Below are positions 7,483 through 15,248 of a DNA stretch of 38,034 bases, piece by piece. The stretch lies in assembly GCA_945952245.1 (NCBI GenBank), contig CAMFHT010000005.1:1-38034 (forward strand), given 5' to 3'. The position numbers and the translations under genes are program-made. How positions within the stretch are numbered: position 1 is the first letter of the stretch; each line of letters starts with the position of its first letter. The notes beneath the pieces were generated by a model. The model worked only from the letters and a program-made list of their open reading frames with translations, made no database searches and was not told the origin of the DNA. The stretch comes from an uncultured Rhizobium sp. (GTDB taxonomy: Bacteria; Pseudomonadota; Alphaproteobacteria; Rhizobiales; Rhizobiaceae).

Positions 7483-9216
7483 GTGACGGTGATGGAAGAA
7501 AGCCTGCCCTTTTCTCAACAGCTTCGCCTGATGAACCGGGCCCTCAAATGGTCCGGCCATGGCAGGCGTGCGATTGGTCTGGTGACTGCAATTCTCGCGG
7601 TCATCCTGGCCACGGCCTATGGCCAGATCGTGCTGAACCAGTGGAACATCCCCTTCTACAACGCGATCGAGAACCGCGATGTCTCGGGCTTCATCGCGCA
7701 GCTGAAAATATTCGCACTGATTGCAGGCGCCCTGCTGGTCCTGAACGTCACGCAGACCTGGCTCGACAAATATCTGTCCCTGTCGCTGCGCGAAGGCATC
7801 AGCCGCGATCTCATCCGCCAGTGGATGACGGACCGGCGGGCTGTGCGCCTTGCAGATGCCGGCCAGATTGGCGTCAACCCCGACCAGCGCCTGCAGGAGG
7901 ATGCCGGCGTGCTCGCGGAGATGACCACCTCGCTCGGCATCGGCTTCATCCAGTCGGGTATCCAGCTCGCAAGCTTCGTCGGCGTCCTCTGGATGGTCTC
8001 CAGCGACTTCGTGCTCAGCTTTGGGGGCCGGAGCCTTGCGGTGCCGGGCTACATGGTCTGGGCAGCTTTCCTCTATTCCGGCATGGCTTCATTCCTGATC
8101 TGGCTCGTCGGCCACCGGCTGGCTGGGCTCAACGCCGAGCGCTATGCACGAGAGGCGGACTATCGCACAGCCCTGATGCGGACCAATGAACATCTCGTGG
8201 CGATTGCGCTCGCCCGTGGCGAAACGCGGGAGGAACGGTGGATCGAAGGCCGCTTCGACCGGCTGCTTGCGACCCTGACCGACATTATCGGCGCCCAGAT
8301 CGGTTTGAAATGGGTATCGGCAGGCTATGGCTGGGTATCGCAAGTCATGCCGATCATCATTGCCTCGCCCATCTATTTCTCCGGCAAGATCAGCTTCGGC
8401 GGGCTGATGATGGCCGTCAGCGCGTTCAATCACGTGATCTCGGCCCTGCGCTGGTACATGGACAATTTCGCGAGCATTGCCACCTGGCGGGCGACGCTGC
8501 TGCGCGTCTCCGCGTTCCGGCATGCTGTGGAGGAGATGGACCGCCAGTCCTCTGGCGAAGGGCAGCTTGTGCGGTTGACGGACGCTTCAGGCCGGATTGT
8601 TCTTTCAAACCTCGAGACCCGATCGAGCGGCGAGGGCGCCTCGGCCTTTTCCGGTGCCCGGATTGCCGGGGGTTCCGTGACCTTCGAACCGGGCGAACAC
8701 ATCCTCTTCAATGGCGACCGGACGGCCAATCATCGCAGCCTTTTCCTGGCGCTTGCCGGGCTCTCGCCCTCTGCCAGGGGCACCATCACCCTTCCGCCTG
8801 CGGAAAACATCATGTTCCTGCAGAAGGAAGCCTATCTGCCCGAGGGCACGCTTTGCGAAGTGCTGGCCTATCCGGGAGAGCCGGACATGACCAAGGCGAC
8901 GGACATGCAGGCGGCGCTGAAAAAGGTCGGGTTGGGAAGGCTGGAAGGCAGCCTCGACCAGGAAGCGCGCTGGCACAGGTTGCTGGAGGAGGACGACCGC
9001 ACCCGTCTGCTCTTCGCGAGCATCCTGGTGCAGCAGCCGTCCTGCCTGATCATGGAGGATGTGCTGGACGGGCTGGAGGAGGAGACGGCGCGCGAACTCG
9101 TGGAGGTGCTGCTTGCATCCGGGGCCCGCACAATCCTCTATTTCGGCCATTCGAACGTGTTCATCGAGAAGGCTTCACCGCGGGTGGTTCCATTGCAGAG
9201 ATCGAACGCCCTCTGA
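7483..9216 (+). CDS. SbmA/YddA-type ABC transporter with a degenerate ATPase domain
   Basis: A protein of 577 aa with the architecture of the YddA/SbmA_BacA-like ABC exporters: an N-terminal ABC_membrane_2 domain (about residues 25-345, with conserved NQWNIPFYNAI near 52-62 and NPDQRLQED at 132-140) fused to a C-terminal ABC domain (about 375-570). The membrane half looks intact. The ATPase half does not. The Walker A position reads NGDRTANHRS (410-419) with no GxxGxGK[ST]; the signature position reads LLEEDDR (500-506) in place of LSxGE; and Walker B is CLIMED (521-526), where the usual Asp-Glu is reversed to Glu-Asp. Gln447 and His556 remain. There are no stops or frameshifts. The GTG start is favoured by AGGGG seven bases upstream; ATG 7492 is the alternative. 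It is convergent with hemA. ATP hydrolysis by this protein alone seems unlikely. Confidence 0.85.
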   Translation: MTVMEESLPFSQQLRLMNRALKWSGHGRRAIGLVTAILAVILATAYGQIVLNQWNIPFYNAIENRDVSGFIAQLKIFALIAGALLVLNVTQTWLDKYLSLSLREGISRDLIRQWMTDRRAVRLADAGQIGVNPDQRLQEDAGVLAEMTTSLGIGFIQSGIQLASFVGVLWMVSSDFVLSFGGRSLAVPGYMVWAAFLYSGMASFLIWLVGHRLAGLNAERYAREADYRTALMRTNEHLVAIALARGETREERWIEGRFDRLLATLTDIIGAQIGLKWVSAGYGWVSQVMPIIIASPIYFSGKISFGGLMMAVSAFNHVISALRWYMDNFASIATWRATLLRVSAFRHAVEEMDRQSSGEGQLVRLTDASGRIVLSNLETRSSGEGASAFSGARIAGGSVTFEPGEHILFNGDRTANHRSLFLALAGLSPSARGTITLPPAENIMFLQKEAYLPEGTLCEVLAYPGEPDMTKATDMQAALKKVGLGRLEGSLDQEARWHRLLEEDDRTRLLFASILVQQPSCLIMEDVLDGLEEETARELVEVLLASGARTILYFGHSNVFIEKASPRVVPLQRSNAL

Positions 9217-9235
9217 CCGCAGATACTCCGCCATC

Positions 9236-9265
9236 AAAAAAGCCGCCTCGGAGGGCGGCTTTTTC
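9236..9265. terminator. Bidirectional terminator between the ABC protein gene and hemA
   Basis: AGCCGCC (9241-9247) pairs with GGCGGCT (9254-9260) around a 6-base loop, flanked by A5 on the left and T4 on the right, so it has a U tract when read from either side. It sits 20 bases after the ABC gene stop and 21 bases after hemA on the opposite strand. Confidence 0.9.
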
Positions 9266-9285
9266 GTTGTGTGTCCTGAAGTGCT

Positions 9286-10500
9286 TCAGGCGACAGCGCG
9301 GGCGAGTGCGCAGCGGGACCAGAGGCTGTGCAGGGCCTGCACCAGATGATCCATGTCCGCATCCGAATGCAGCGGAGTCGGCGTGAAGCGCAGGCGCTCG
9401 GTCTTGCGCGGCACGGTCGGATAGTTGATCGGCTGCACGTAGACGCCGTAGCTGTCGAGCAGGATATCGGAGATCCACTTGCACTTCGCCGCATCGCCCA
9501 CCATGACGGGCACGATGTGGCTTGGATTGTTGACGTGCGGGATGCCCTTCTGATCGAGCATCTGGCGGAAGCGGCGCACGCGCTCCTGATGCCGGGCGCG
9601 TTCGAACTGCGAACCCTTCAGGTGGCGGATCGAGGCGACCGCACCGGCGGCGAGCGCCGGCGGAAGCGCCGTCGTGAAGATGAAACCGGAGGCATAGGAA
9701 CGGATGAAGTCGCAGACGGCAGCTGAGCCGGCGATGTAGCCACCCATCACACCGAAGGCCTTGCCGAGCGTACCCTCGATGATCGTTAGCCGGTCCATCA
9801 GGCCTTCACGCTCGGCGATGCCGCCGCCGCGCGGGCCGTACATGCCGACAGCGTGCACTTCGTCCAGATAGGTCATCGCGCCATACGTGTCAGCGAGATC
9901 GCAGATCTCCTTGATCGGGGCGATGTCACCATCCATCGAGTAGACGGATTCGAAGGCGATCAGCTTTGGTGCCTTCGGATCGGCAGCCTTCAGCTTGGCT
10001 TCGAGATCGGCCACGTCATTGTGCTTCCAGATCACCCGCTCGCACTTGCCGTGGCGGATGCCCTCGATCATGGAAGCGTGGTTCAGCGCATCCGAGAAGA
10101 TGATGAGACCCGGGATCTTCTGGCCGAGCGTGCCGAGCGTCGCCCAGTTCGAGACATAGCCCGACGTGAAGATCAGAGCCGATTCCTTGCCATGCAGGTC
10201 GGCGAGCTCGCGCTCGAGCAGAACGTGGTGGTGGTTGGTGCCAGAAATATTCCGGGTGCCTCCCGCACCCGCGCCACAGTGGTCGATGGCCGTCTTCATG
10301 GCCTCGACGACATCAGGGTGCTGGCCCATGCCGAGATAGTCGTTGGAACACCAGACGGTCACATCCGCCTGACCCGAGGCCGTGTGGCGCGTGGCGCGCG
10401 GGAAATCGCCCCTATGCCGTTCCAGATCGGCGAAGACGCGGTAGCGGCCTTCCTGATGAAGACTGTCCAGCTCGCCCTTGAAAAATGCCTCGAAATCCAT
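9286..10500 (-). CDS. hemA: 5-aminolevulinate synthase
   Basis: First enzyme of the C4 (Shemin) route to haem, found in alphaproteobacteria: glycine plus succinyl-CoA gives 5-aminolevulinate, CO2 and CoA. The protein is 404 aa, as usual. PLP-fold motifs are clear: the N-terminal [17 protein letters not shown], the glycine-rich [14 protein letters not shown] (about 76-89), [10 protein letters not shown] (about 213-222) and the PLP lysine in EGTLGKAFG near residue 247. A GGAG lies 8 bases before the ATG. A perfect FNR/FixK-type box lies 175-188 bases upstream, consistent with the known micro-oxic control of hemA in rhizobia. The gene is followed by a bidirectional terminator. Confidence 0.97.
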   Translation of the reverse strand: MDFEAFFKGELDSLHQEGRYRVFADLERHRGDFPRATRHTASGQADVTVWCSNDYLGMGQHPDVVEAMKTAIDHCGAGAGGTRNISGTNHHHVLLERELADLHGKESALIFTSGYVSNWATLGTLGQKIPGLIIFSDALNHASMIEGIRHGKCERVIWKHNDVADLEAKLKAADPKAPKLIAFESVYSMDGDIAPIKEICDLADTYGAMTYLDEVHAVGMYGPRGGGIAEREGLMDRLTIIEGTLGKAFGVMGGYIAGSAAVCDFIRSYASGFIFTTALPPALAAGAVASIRHLKGSQFERARHQERVRRFRQMLDQKGIPHVNNPSHIVPVMVGDAAKCKWISDILLDSYGVYVQPINYPTVPRKTERLRFTPTPLHSDADMDHLVQALHSLWSRCALARAVA

Positions 10501-10674
10501 GAAGTGCTCCAGACCTCAGCGCCGGCCAAAAGAGTAGCAGGCTCTGGTAAACCTTTTGATTTCTGCCGCTTCCGAGGTCAACCCCTCCTGACGGGGATTT
10601 GATCGGGTGCGGCAAAAGAACCGGCTAGTCCGATTCTGATGACCGGACCCTATCCTCGCGCGACATGCGGGAAC

Positions 10675-10688
10675 TTGATTCAAATCAA
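10675..10688 (-). promoter_or_regulatory. FNR/FixK/FnrN-type anaerobox upstream of hemA
   Basis: The sequence is TTGAT-TCAA-ATCAA, an exact match to the palindromic consensus TTGAT-N4-ATCAA for Crp/Fnr-family oxygen regulators (FixK, FnrN). It lies 175 bases before the hemA ATG, in the 275-base gap between coxM and hemA, so control of hemA is the natural reading. FixK/FnrN control of hemA is known in rhizobia; the transcription start here is not. Confidence 0.85.
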
Positions 10689-10720
10689 GCATGCGACATT
10701 GCGTCCAGCTTGATGAACCG

Positions 10721-10757
10721 CAAAACAAAGCGGCATGCCCTCTTTTGGACACGCCGC
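10721..10757 (-). terminator. Intrinsic terminator of the coxSLM-like operon
   Basis: On the minus strand GCGGCGTG (10757-10750) pairs with CATGCCGC (10737-10730), an 8-bp stem with one G-T wobble and a 12-base loop. TTTGTTTTG follows as a U-rich tail. It lies 18 bases after the coxM-like stop codon. Confidence 0.7.
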
Positions 10758-10775
10758 CTCTGACTTCTCACTTGA

Positions 10776-11573
10776 TCAACGGGCAGCGGCGACCGCGCGC
10801 TTGGCCATGACCCGGACGAGGTTTGCCCGATACTCGGCACTGGCATGGAGGTCGGACAGAAGCTCCGAAGAGTCTACGGCTACGCCGGCAACCGCCTCTG
10901 CGGACCAATTGCCGGCAAGTGCCTGCTCCATGCCCTGATGCCGGAAGACGCCATCCGAGCCAGCGCCTGTCACGGCGACGCGCACGCCGCCGCCAGTCTT
11001 TGCAACGAACACGCCCGTCATCGCATAGCGCGAAGCCGGATTGGCGAACTTGGCATAGGCGGACTTCTCCGGCGCTTCGAAGCGGATTTCGGTGATGACT
11101 TCGCCCGCTTCCAACGCCGTGTCGAAGAGACCGGTGAAGAAATCGTCGGCTGCAATCTGCCGCCGGTCCGTGACGATGGTCGCCCCGAGGCCGAGCAGGC
11201 CTGCCGGATAATCCGCGGCCGGGTCGTTGTTGGCGATCGAGCCGCCGATCGTGCCGAGATGGCGGACATGGGGATCACCGATGCCGGCTGCGAGATCTGC
11301 GAGTCCCGGGCACACGGCCCGGAGTTCGCTTGACGACGCGACTTCCGCATGGGTGGCGGCTGCGCCAATGCGTACGGACCGTCCGGAAACGGAAATGCCC
11401 TTCATGGACGGGACGTGGCGCAGGTCGATCAGGTCGCTCGGCGCCGCGAGCCTCTGCTTCATTGTCGCAATCAGCGTCTGGCCGCCGGAGACGTATTTCG
11501 TATCGTCACCGGTTCCGGCGAGCTTCACCGCTTCGTCGACCGAGGAAGCGCGATGGTAGTTTGTCGCATACAT
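10776..11573 (-). CDS. CO dehydrogenase-like FAD-binding medium subunit
   Basis: The FAD subunit (CoxM-like, 265 aa) of a molybdenum hydroxylase of the xanthine oxidase family. It passes electrons from the iron-sulfur subunit to an acceptor. Flavin-binding motifs are visible: YVSGGQTL (about residues 28-35), with the second motif HLGTIGGSIANNDPAADYP around 105-123. The start at 11573 is chosen because GGAGG lies about 7 bases upstream and it gives the normal N-terminus MYATNYHRASS; a longer reading frame upstream runs through the previous gene and is spurious. It is the last gene of the operon, 14 bases after the large-subunit stop, and is followed by a hairpin terminator. The physiological substrate is unknown. 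Confidence 0.9.
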   Translation of the reverse strand: MYATNYHRASSVDEAVKLAGTGDDTKYVSGGQTLIATMKQRLAAPSDLIDLRHVPSMKGISVSGRSVRIGAAATHAEVASSSELRAVCPGLADLAAGIGDPHVRHLGTIGGSIANNDPAADYPAGLLGLGATIVTDRRQIAADDFFTGLFDTALEAGEVITEIRFEAPEKSAYAKFANPASRYAMTGVFVAKTGGGVRVAVTGAGSDGVFRHQGMEQALAGNWSAEAVAGVAVDSSELLSDLHASAEYRANLVRVMAKRAVAAAR

Positions 11574-11587
11574 GGCTGTTCCTCCCC

Positions 11588-13933
11588 TTACTTTGCGGCG
11601 TTGAATGCGGCCCAGACCTTTTGCGGGGTCGCGGGCATGGACAGGTTGTTGTTGCCGATGGCATCGGTGATCGCATTGATCAGCGCCGGCGGCGATCCGA
11701 TTGCGCCCGCCTCGCCGCAACCCTTGATACCAAGCGGATTGCTCGGCGCGGGCGTGCACTGGTGCGAGAGCCTGAAGCTCGGAAGATCGTCCGCCCGGGG
11801 CATGGCATAATCCATGTAGGAGGCGGTGATCAGCTGGCCGTTGGTATCGTAGTGCACGCCTTCGAGCAGCGCCTGGCCGATACCTTGCGCGATACCGCCA
11901 TGCACCTGTCCCTCGACGATCATCGGGTTGATGATGTTGCCGAAGTCGTCGGCCGCAACGAACTGCACGACCTTGGTCTTGCCCGTTTCGGGATCGACCT
12001 CGACCTCGCAAATGTAGCAGCCGGCGGGGAAGGTGAAGTTGGACGGGTCGTAGAAGGCGCCTTCCTTAAGGCCGGGTTCCATGCCGGCGGGAAGGTTATG
12101 GGCGGTATAGGCGGCGAGCGCCACCTGGAACCAGGGCAGCGACTTGTCGGTCCCGGCAACCTTCAGCGTGCCGTTCTCGATCACGATGTCGCTTTCGTCC
12201 GCTTCCATCAGATGGGCGGCGATCTTCTTTGCCTTGGCCTCAACCTTTTCGAGTGCCTTGACGACAGCCGACATGCCGACGGCGCCGGAGCGGGACCCGT
12301 AGGTGCCCATGCCCATCTGCACCTTGTCGGTATCGCCGTGGACGATCGCGACGCTGTCGATCGGCACGCCGAGGCGTTCGGCAACGAGCTGGGCGAAGGT
12401 GGTTTCATGGCCCTGGCCATGGCTGTGCGAGCCGGTGAGAACTTCGATCGTGCCGACGGCATTGACGCGCACTTCCGCCGACTCCCAGAGGCCGACGCCG
12501 GCACCGAGCGAGCCGACCGCGGCGGACGGCGCGATGCCGCAGGCCTCGATGTAACAGCTCATGCCGATGCCGCGCTTCATGCCGCGCTTCTCGGCCTCCG
12601 CACGGCGGGCCGGGAAGCCGTCCCAATCCGCTTCCTTCATGGCCGCATCGAGCGAGGCGGCATAGTTGCCCGCATCATAGGTCATGATCACGGGCGTCTG
12701 GTACGGGAAGGTGCTGATGAAGTTCTTGCGCCGCAGCTCCGCCGGTGAAATGCCGAGCTCACGCGCCGCAGTCTCCATGGTCCGTTCCAGCACGTAGGTC
12801 GCTTCCGGACGGCCGGCTCCCCGATAGGCATCGACGGGCGTGGTGTTGGTGTAGACCGCACGCACGTTGCCGTAGATCGCGGGAATGGCATACTGGCCCG
12901 AAAGCAGCGTGGCATAGAGATAGGTCGGTGTCGCCGAGGAAAAGAGCGACATGTAGGCGCCGATATTGGCGATCGTGTCGACCTTCAGACCTGTGATGCG
13001 ATGGTTGCTGTCGAAGGCCATCTTCACCTTCGTCACATGGTCGCGGCCATGGGCATCGGTGAGGAAGGCTTCGGTGCGGTCGGCCGTCCACTTGACCGGG
13101 ACACCGGTGCGCTTGGACGCCCAGAGGCAGACGATTTCTTCCGGATAGATGTAGATTTTCGAGCCGAAGCCGCCGCCGACATCCGGCGCGATGACGCGCA
13201 GCTTGTGCTCCGGCGCCACGTTGTAGAAGGCGCTCATGACAAGGCGCGCCACATGCGGGTTCTGGCTGGTCGTGTAGCAGGTGTAGTGATCTTCCGCCGT
13301 ATCGTAGATGCCGAGCGCTGCGCGTGGCTCCATCGGGTTCGGCGAAAGGCGGTTGTTGACGATCTCGAGTTCGGTCACATGGGCCGCAGCGGCGATCGCC
13401 GCATCGGCCGCCGCCTCGTCTCCGAGGCCCCAGTCGAAGATGAGGTTGCCCGGCGCTTCCGGATGAACCTGCGGCGCCCCCGGCTTAAGCGTCTCGGCGG
13501 GAGAAACCACCGCCGGCAGCACGTCATAATCCACGGCAACGGCTTCCGCCGCATCGCGCGCCTCGGCAAGGCTGTCCGCCACGACCACGGCCACGGCATC
13601 GCCCACATAGCGCACGGTGTCTTCCGCGAGGGGACGCCATGCGCCCATCTTCATCGGCGAGCCATCCTTGGAATGGATCATCCAGCCGCAGATGAGATTG
13701 CCGATGCCATCGGCTTTCAACTGGTGCCCGTCGAGCACGGCGATGACGCCGGGCATGGTGAGTGCCGCAGACGCATCCATGCTCCTGATCTTCGCATGGG
13801 CATGCGGGCTGCGGATAAAATAGGCATATTTCATGCCCGGAACGACCATATCGTCGGTATACCGGCCCTTGCCGGTCAAAAAGCGCTTGTCTTCCTTGCG
13901 GGCAACGCGCGCACCAATGCCTTCAACACCCAT
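11588..13933 (-). CDS. Form II CO dehydrogenase-like (molybdenum hydroxylase) large subunit
   Basis: The molybdopterin-cytosine-dinucleotide catalytic subunit (781 aa) of a xanthine oxidase-family hydroxylase. Motifs include DVGGGFGSK (261-269) and, near the C-terminus, GCGEAGAIGSPPA with the likely catalytic Glu. The loop that in true form I CO dehydrogenase reads AYxCSFR is AYRGAGR here (369-375), the form II signature, so the cysteine that binds copper in CO-oxidising enzymes is missing. Automatic annotation as carbon monoxide dehydrogenase is therefore doubtful; an aldehyde, purine or other heteroaromatic substrate is more likely. ATG 13933 is preceded by GGGAGGAAATC, and the protein starts MGVEGIGARV; the open frame upstream is an extension only. 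The gene order small-large-medium is typical of form II. Confidence 0.92.
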   Translation of the reverse strand: MGVEGIGARVARKEDKRFLTGKGRYTDDMVVPGMKYAYFIRSPHAHAKIRSMDASAALTMPGVIAVLDGHQLKADGIGNLICGWMIHSKDGSPMKMGAWRPLAEDTVRYVGDAVAVVVADSLAEARDAAEAVAVDYDVLPAVVSPAETLKPGAPQVHPEAPGNLIFDWGLGDEAAADAAIAAAAHVTELEIVNNRLSPNPMEPRAALGIYDTAEDHYTCYTTSQNPHVARLVMSAFYNVAPEHKLRVIAPDVGGGFGSKIYIYPEEIVCLWASKRTGVPVKWTADRTEAFLTDAHGRDHVTKVKMAFDSNHRITGLKVDTIANIGAYMSLFSSATPTYLYATLLSGQYAIPAIYGNVRAVYTNTTPVDAYRGAGRPEATYVLERTMETAARELGISPAELRRKNFISTFPYQTPVIMTYDAGNYAASLDAAMKEADWDGFPARRAEAEKRGMKRGIGMSCYIEACGIAPSAAVGSLGAGVGLWESAEVRVNAVGTIEVLTGSHSHGQGHETTFAQLVAERLGVPIDSVAIVHGDTDKVQMGMGTYGSRSGAVGMSAVVKALEKVEAKAKKIAAHLMEADESDIVIENGTLKVAGTDKSLPWFQVALAAYTAHNLPAGMEPGLKEGAFYDPSNFTFPAGCYICEVEVDPETGKTKVVQFVAADDFGNIINPMIVEGQVHGGIAQGIGQALLEGVHYDTNGQLITASYMDYAMPRADDLPSFRLSHQCTPAPSNPLGIKGCGEAGAIGSPPALINAITDAIGNNNLSMPATPQKVWAAFNAAK

Positions 13934-14003
13934 GATTTCCTCCCAATGGGGTATCTGGTGAAACCTCTTCGGCCGGCCAACGGGCCGGCTCAAGCAATCG
14001 GGT

Positions 14004-14492
14004 TCATTCGGCGGCCTGACGGCCCGGCTGCATGGCGTCTGCTGCCGACAGCACTGATTTCACGATGTTGTGGTAGCCGGTGCAGCGACAGATATTGCCC
14101 TCGAGGCCATGACGGACATCCTCTTCCGTCAGCGAGGTGCCCTTGCTGTTGATGAGATCGACCGCAGTCATCACCATGCCCGGCGTGCAGAAGCCGCATT
14201 GCAGGCCGTGATGTTCCTTGAAGGCTGCCTGCACGGGGTGCAGTTCACCGTTCTGGGCAAGCCCCTCGATGGTGGTGATGCTGGACCCGGAGGCCTGCAC
14301 GGCCAGGATCGAACAGCTCTTGATCGACTTGCCGTCCATATGGATGACGCAGGCGCCGCACTGGTTCGTGTCGCAGCCCACATGCGTTCCGGTAAGCCCC
14401 AGTTTGTCACGAATAAAATGAACCAGCAGCGTGCGCTCCTCGCACTCGCCACTGACTGTCCGGCCGTTCACCGTCAGTGTCACTTTCGCCAT
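14004..14492 (-). CDS. CO dehydrogenase-like [2Fe-2S] small subunit
   Basis: The iron-sulfur subunit (CoxS-like, 162 aa) of the molybdenum hydroxylase encoded by this operon. The plant-ferredoxin-type cluster is bound by Cys40, Cys45, Cys48 and Cys60 (CDTNQCGAC and a later KSC). The second cluster, near the molybdopterin, is bound by Cys99, Cys102, Cys135 and Cys137 (CGFC and CRC). The start at 14492 follows AGGAGG and gives [10 protein letters not shown]; an upstream ATG at 14522 is less likely. It is the first gene of the operon, 70 bases before the large-subunit start, and is divergent from the glycine-zipper lipoprotein gene across 269 bases. No regulator or Mo-cofactor maturation gene is adjacent. 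Confidence 0.93.
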   Translation of the reverse strand: MAKVTLTVNGRTVSGECEERTLLVHFIRDKLGLTGTHVGCDTNQCGACVIHMDGKSIKSCSILAVQASGSSITTIEGLAQNGELHPVQAAFKEHHGLQCGFCTPGMVMTAVDLINSKGTSLTEEDVRHGLEGNICRCTGYHNIVKSVLSAADAMQPGRQAAE

Positions 14493-14596
14493 ATTGTTCC
14501 TCCTCGCGCCCCTCCCGGGCACGAGGGCATCATTTGTCTTTTTACGACGAGTATCAACACTAACTTTTGTAGGAGGTGTTTTTTTGTCATGACGAC

Positions 14597-14633
14597 AGGT
14601 TCCGTGTGGAACCTAATGCCGCAGCCCACAGTT
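14597..14633 (+). promoter_or_regulatory. GGAAC-N17-AGTT promoter-like element inside an inverted repeat
   Basis: AGGTTCC (14597-14603) and GGAACCT (14608-14614) form a 7-bp inverted repeat. GGAAC at 14608-14612 followed after 17 bases by AGTT (14630-14633) resembles the -35/-10 pair of EcfG/RpoE2 general-stress promoters of Rhizobiales. It lies about 130 bases before the small lipoprotein gene on the same strand. This is pattern recognition only, and such short motifs do occur by chance. Confidence 0.4.
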
Positions 14634-14761
14634 TAAGAACTAACCGGCCATATTGCTCGGTTCGGTATGTAATGTATGATCGTCATGTCCGAGACGCGGC
14701 AAAATCGGGGGGCGGCTTACCCGGGGTTGGCGTAACAGACTTAAACATTGGAGAGAGTTCT

Positions 14762-15025
14762 ATGAAAAAGGCCATCGTTCTTCTGTTGGTTGGTTTGTCT
14801 GTAGCGAGCTGCACGCAGACCGAAAAGGGTGCGGCAGTCGGCGCAGCAGGCGGCGCAATCCTTGGCGGCGCCATCACCGGCAACGTACGCGGTGCAGCCG
14901 TCGGCGCGGCCATCGGCGGCATTTCCGGCGCGGTCATCGGCAACGTGTCCGAACAGCCGGGCCAGTGCTACTACCGCGACCGCTACGGCCGCCGCTACAT
15001 CGACGATTGCCCGCGCGGCTACTGA
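14762..15025 (+). CDS. Small glycine-zipper lipoprotein
   Basis: A protein of 87 aa with a lipoprotein signal: MKKAIVLLLVGLSVASC, with likely lipidated Cys17. It is followed by a glycine-zipper region (about 23-62) of repeated GAAxGGAxxGG and GAAxGAxxGG units, typical of the small membrane-interacting outer-membrane lipoprotein group (17-kDa-antigen or YMGG-like). The C-terminal part is Tyr/Arg-rich with two cysteines (CYYRDRYGRRYIDDC). The start has GGAGAG about 7 bases upstream. Such proteins are often induced by envelope or osmotic stress, and a stress-type promoter-like element lies upstream, but the function is unknown. The gene is monocistronic, with a strong terminator 23 bases downstream. 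Confidence 0.85.
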   Translation: MKKAIVLLLVGLSVASCTQTEKGAAVGAAGGAILGGAITGNVRGAAVGAAIGGISGAVIGNVSEQPGQCYYRDRYGRRYIDDCPRGY

Positions 15026-15046
15026 GATCGGCGATATCGAACGATC

Positions 15047-15078
15047 AGGTCCCGGGCAGAGCCCGGGACTTTTCGTTT
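15047..15078 (+). terminator. Intrinsic terminator of the glycine-zipper lipoprotein gene
   Basis: GTCCCGGGC (15049-15057) pairs perfectly with GCCCGGGAC (15061-15069) around an AGA loop. The stem is extended outward by a G-T and an A-T pair and is followed by TTTTCGTTT. Confidence 0.93.
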
Positions 15079-15248
15079 GAGCCCGGTACGGTAACAAAAC
15101 TTCCCGATCACGCATTTTTAATGATAAGACACAATCGCCGGTTAACCCTGGTGCAATGCTTTGGGCGCATGATCCTGCCCGTGTAATGATCGTAGTATGG
15201 CGTATGCACAGCTGTTCGAATGATGCGGAACGCACCTTCGCAAGAAGG

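Noticed and set aside
10776-14492. A genuine aerobic CO dehydrogenase (coxMSL)
   Set aside because: The active-site loop is AYRGAGR and the order is small-large-medium, both form II; the copper-binding cysteine is missing.
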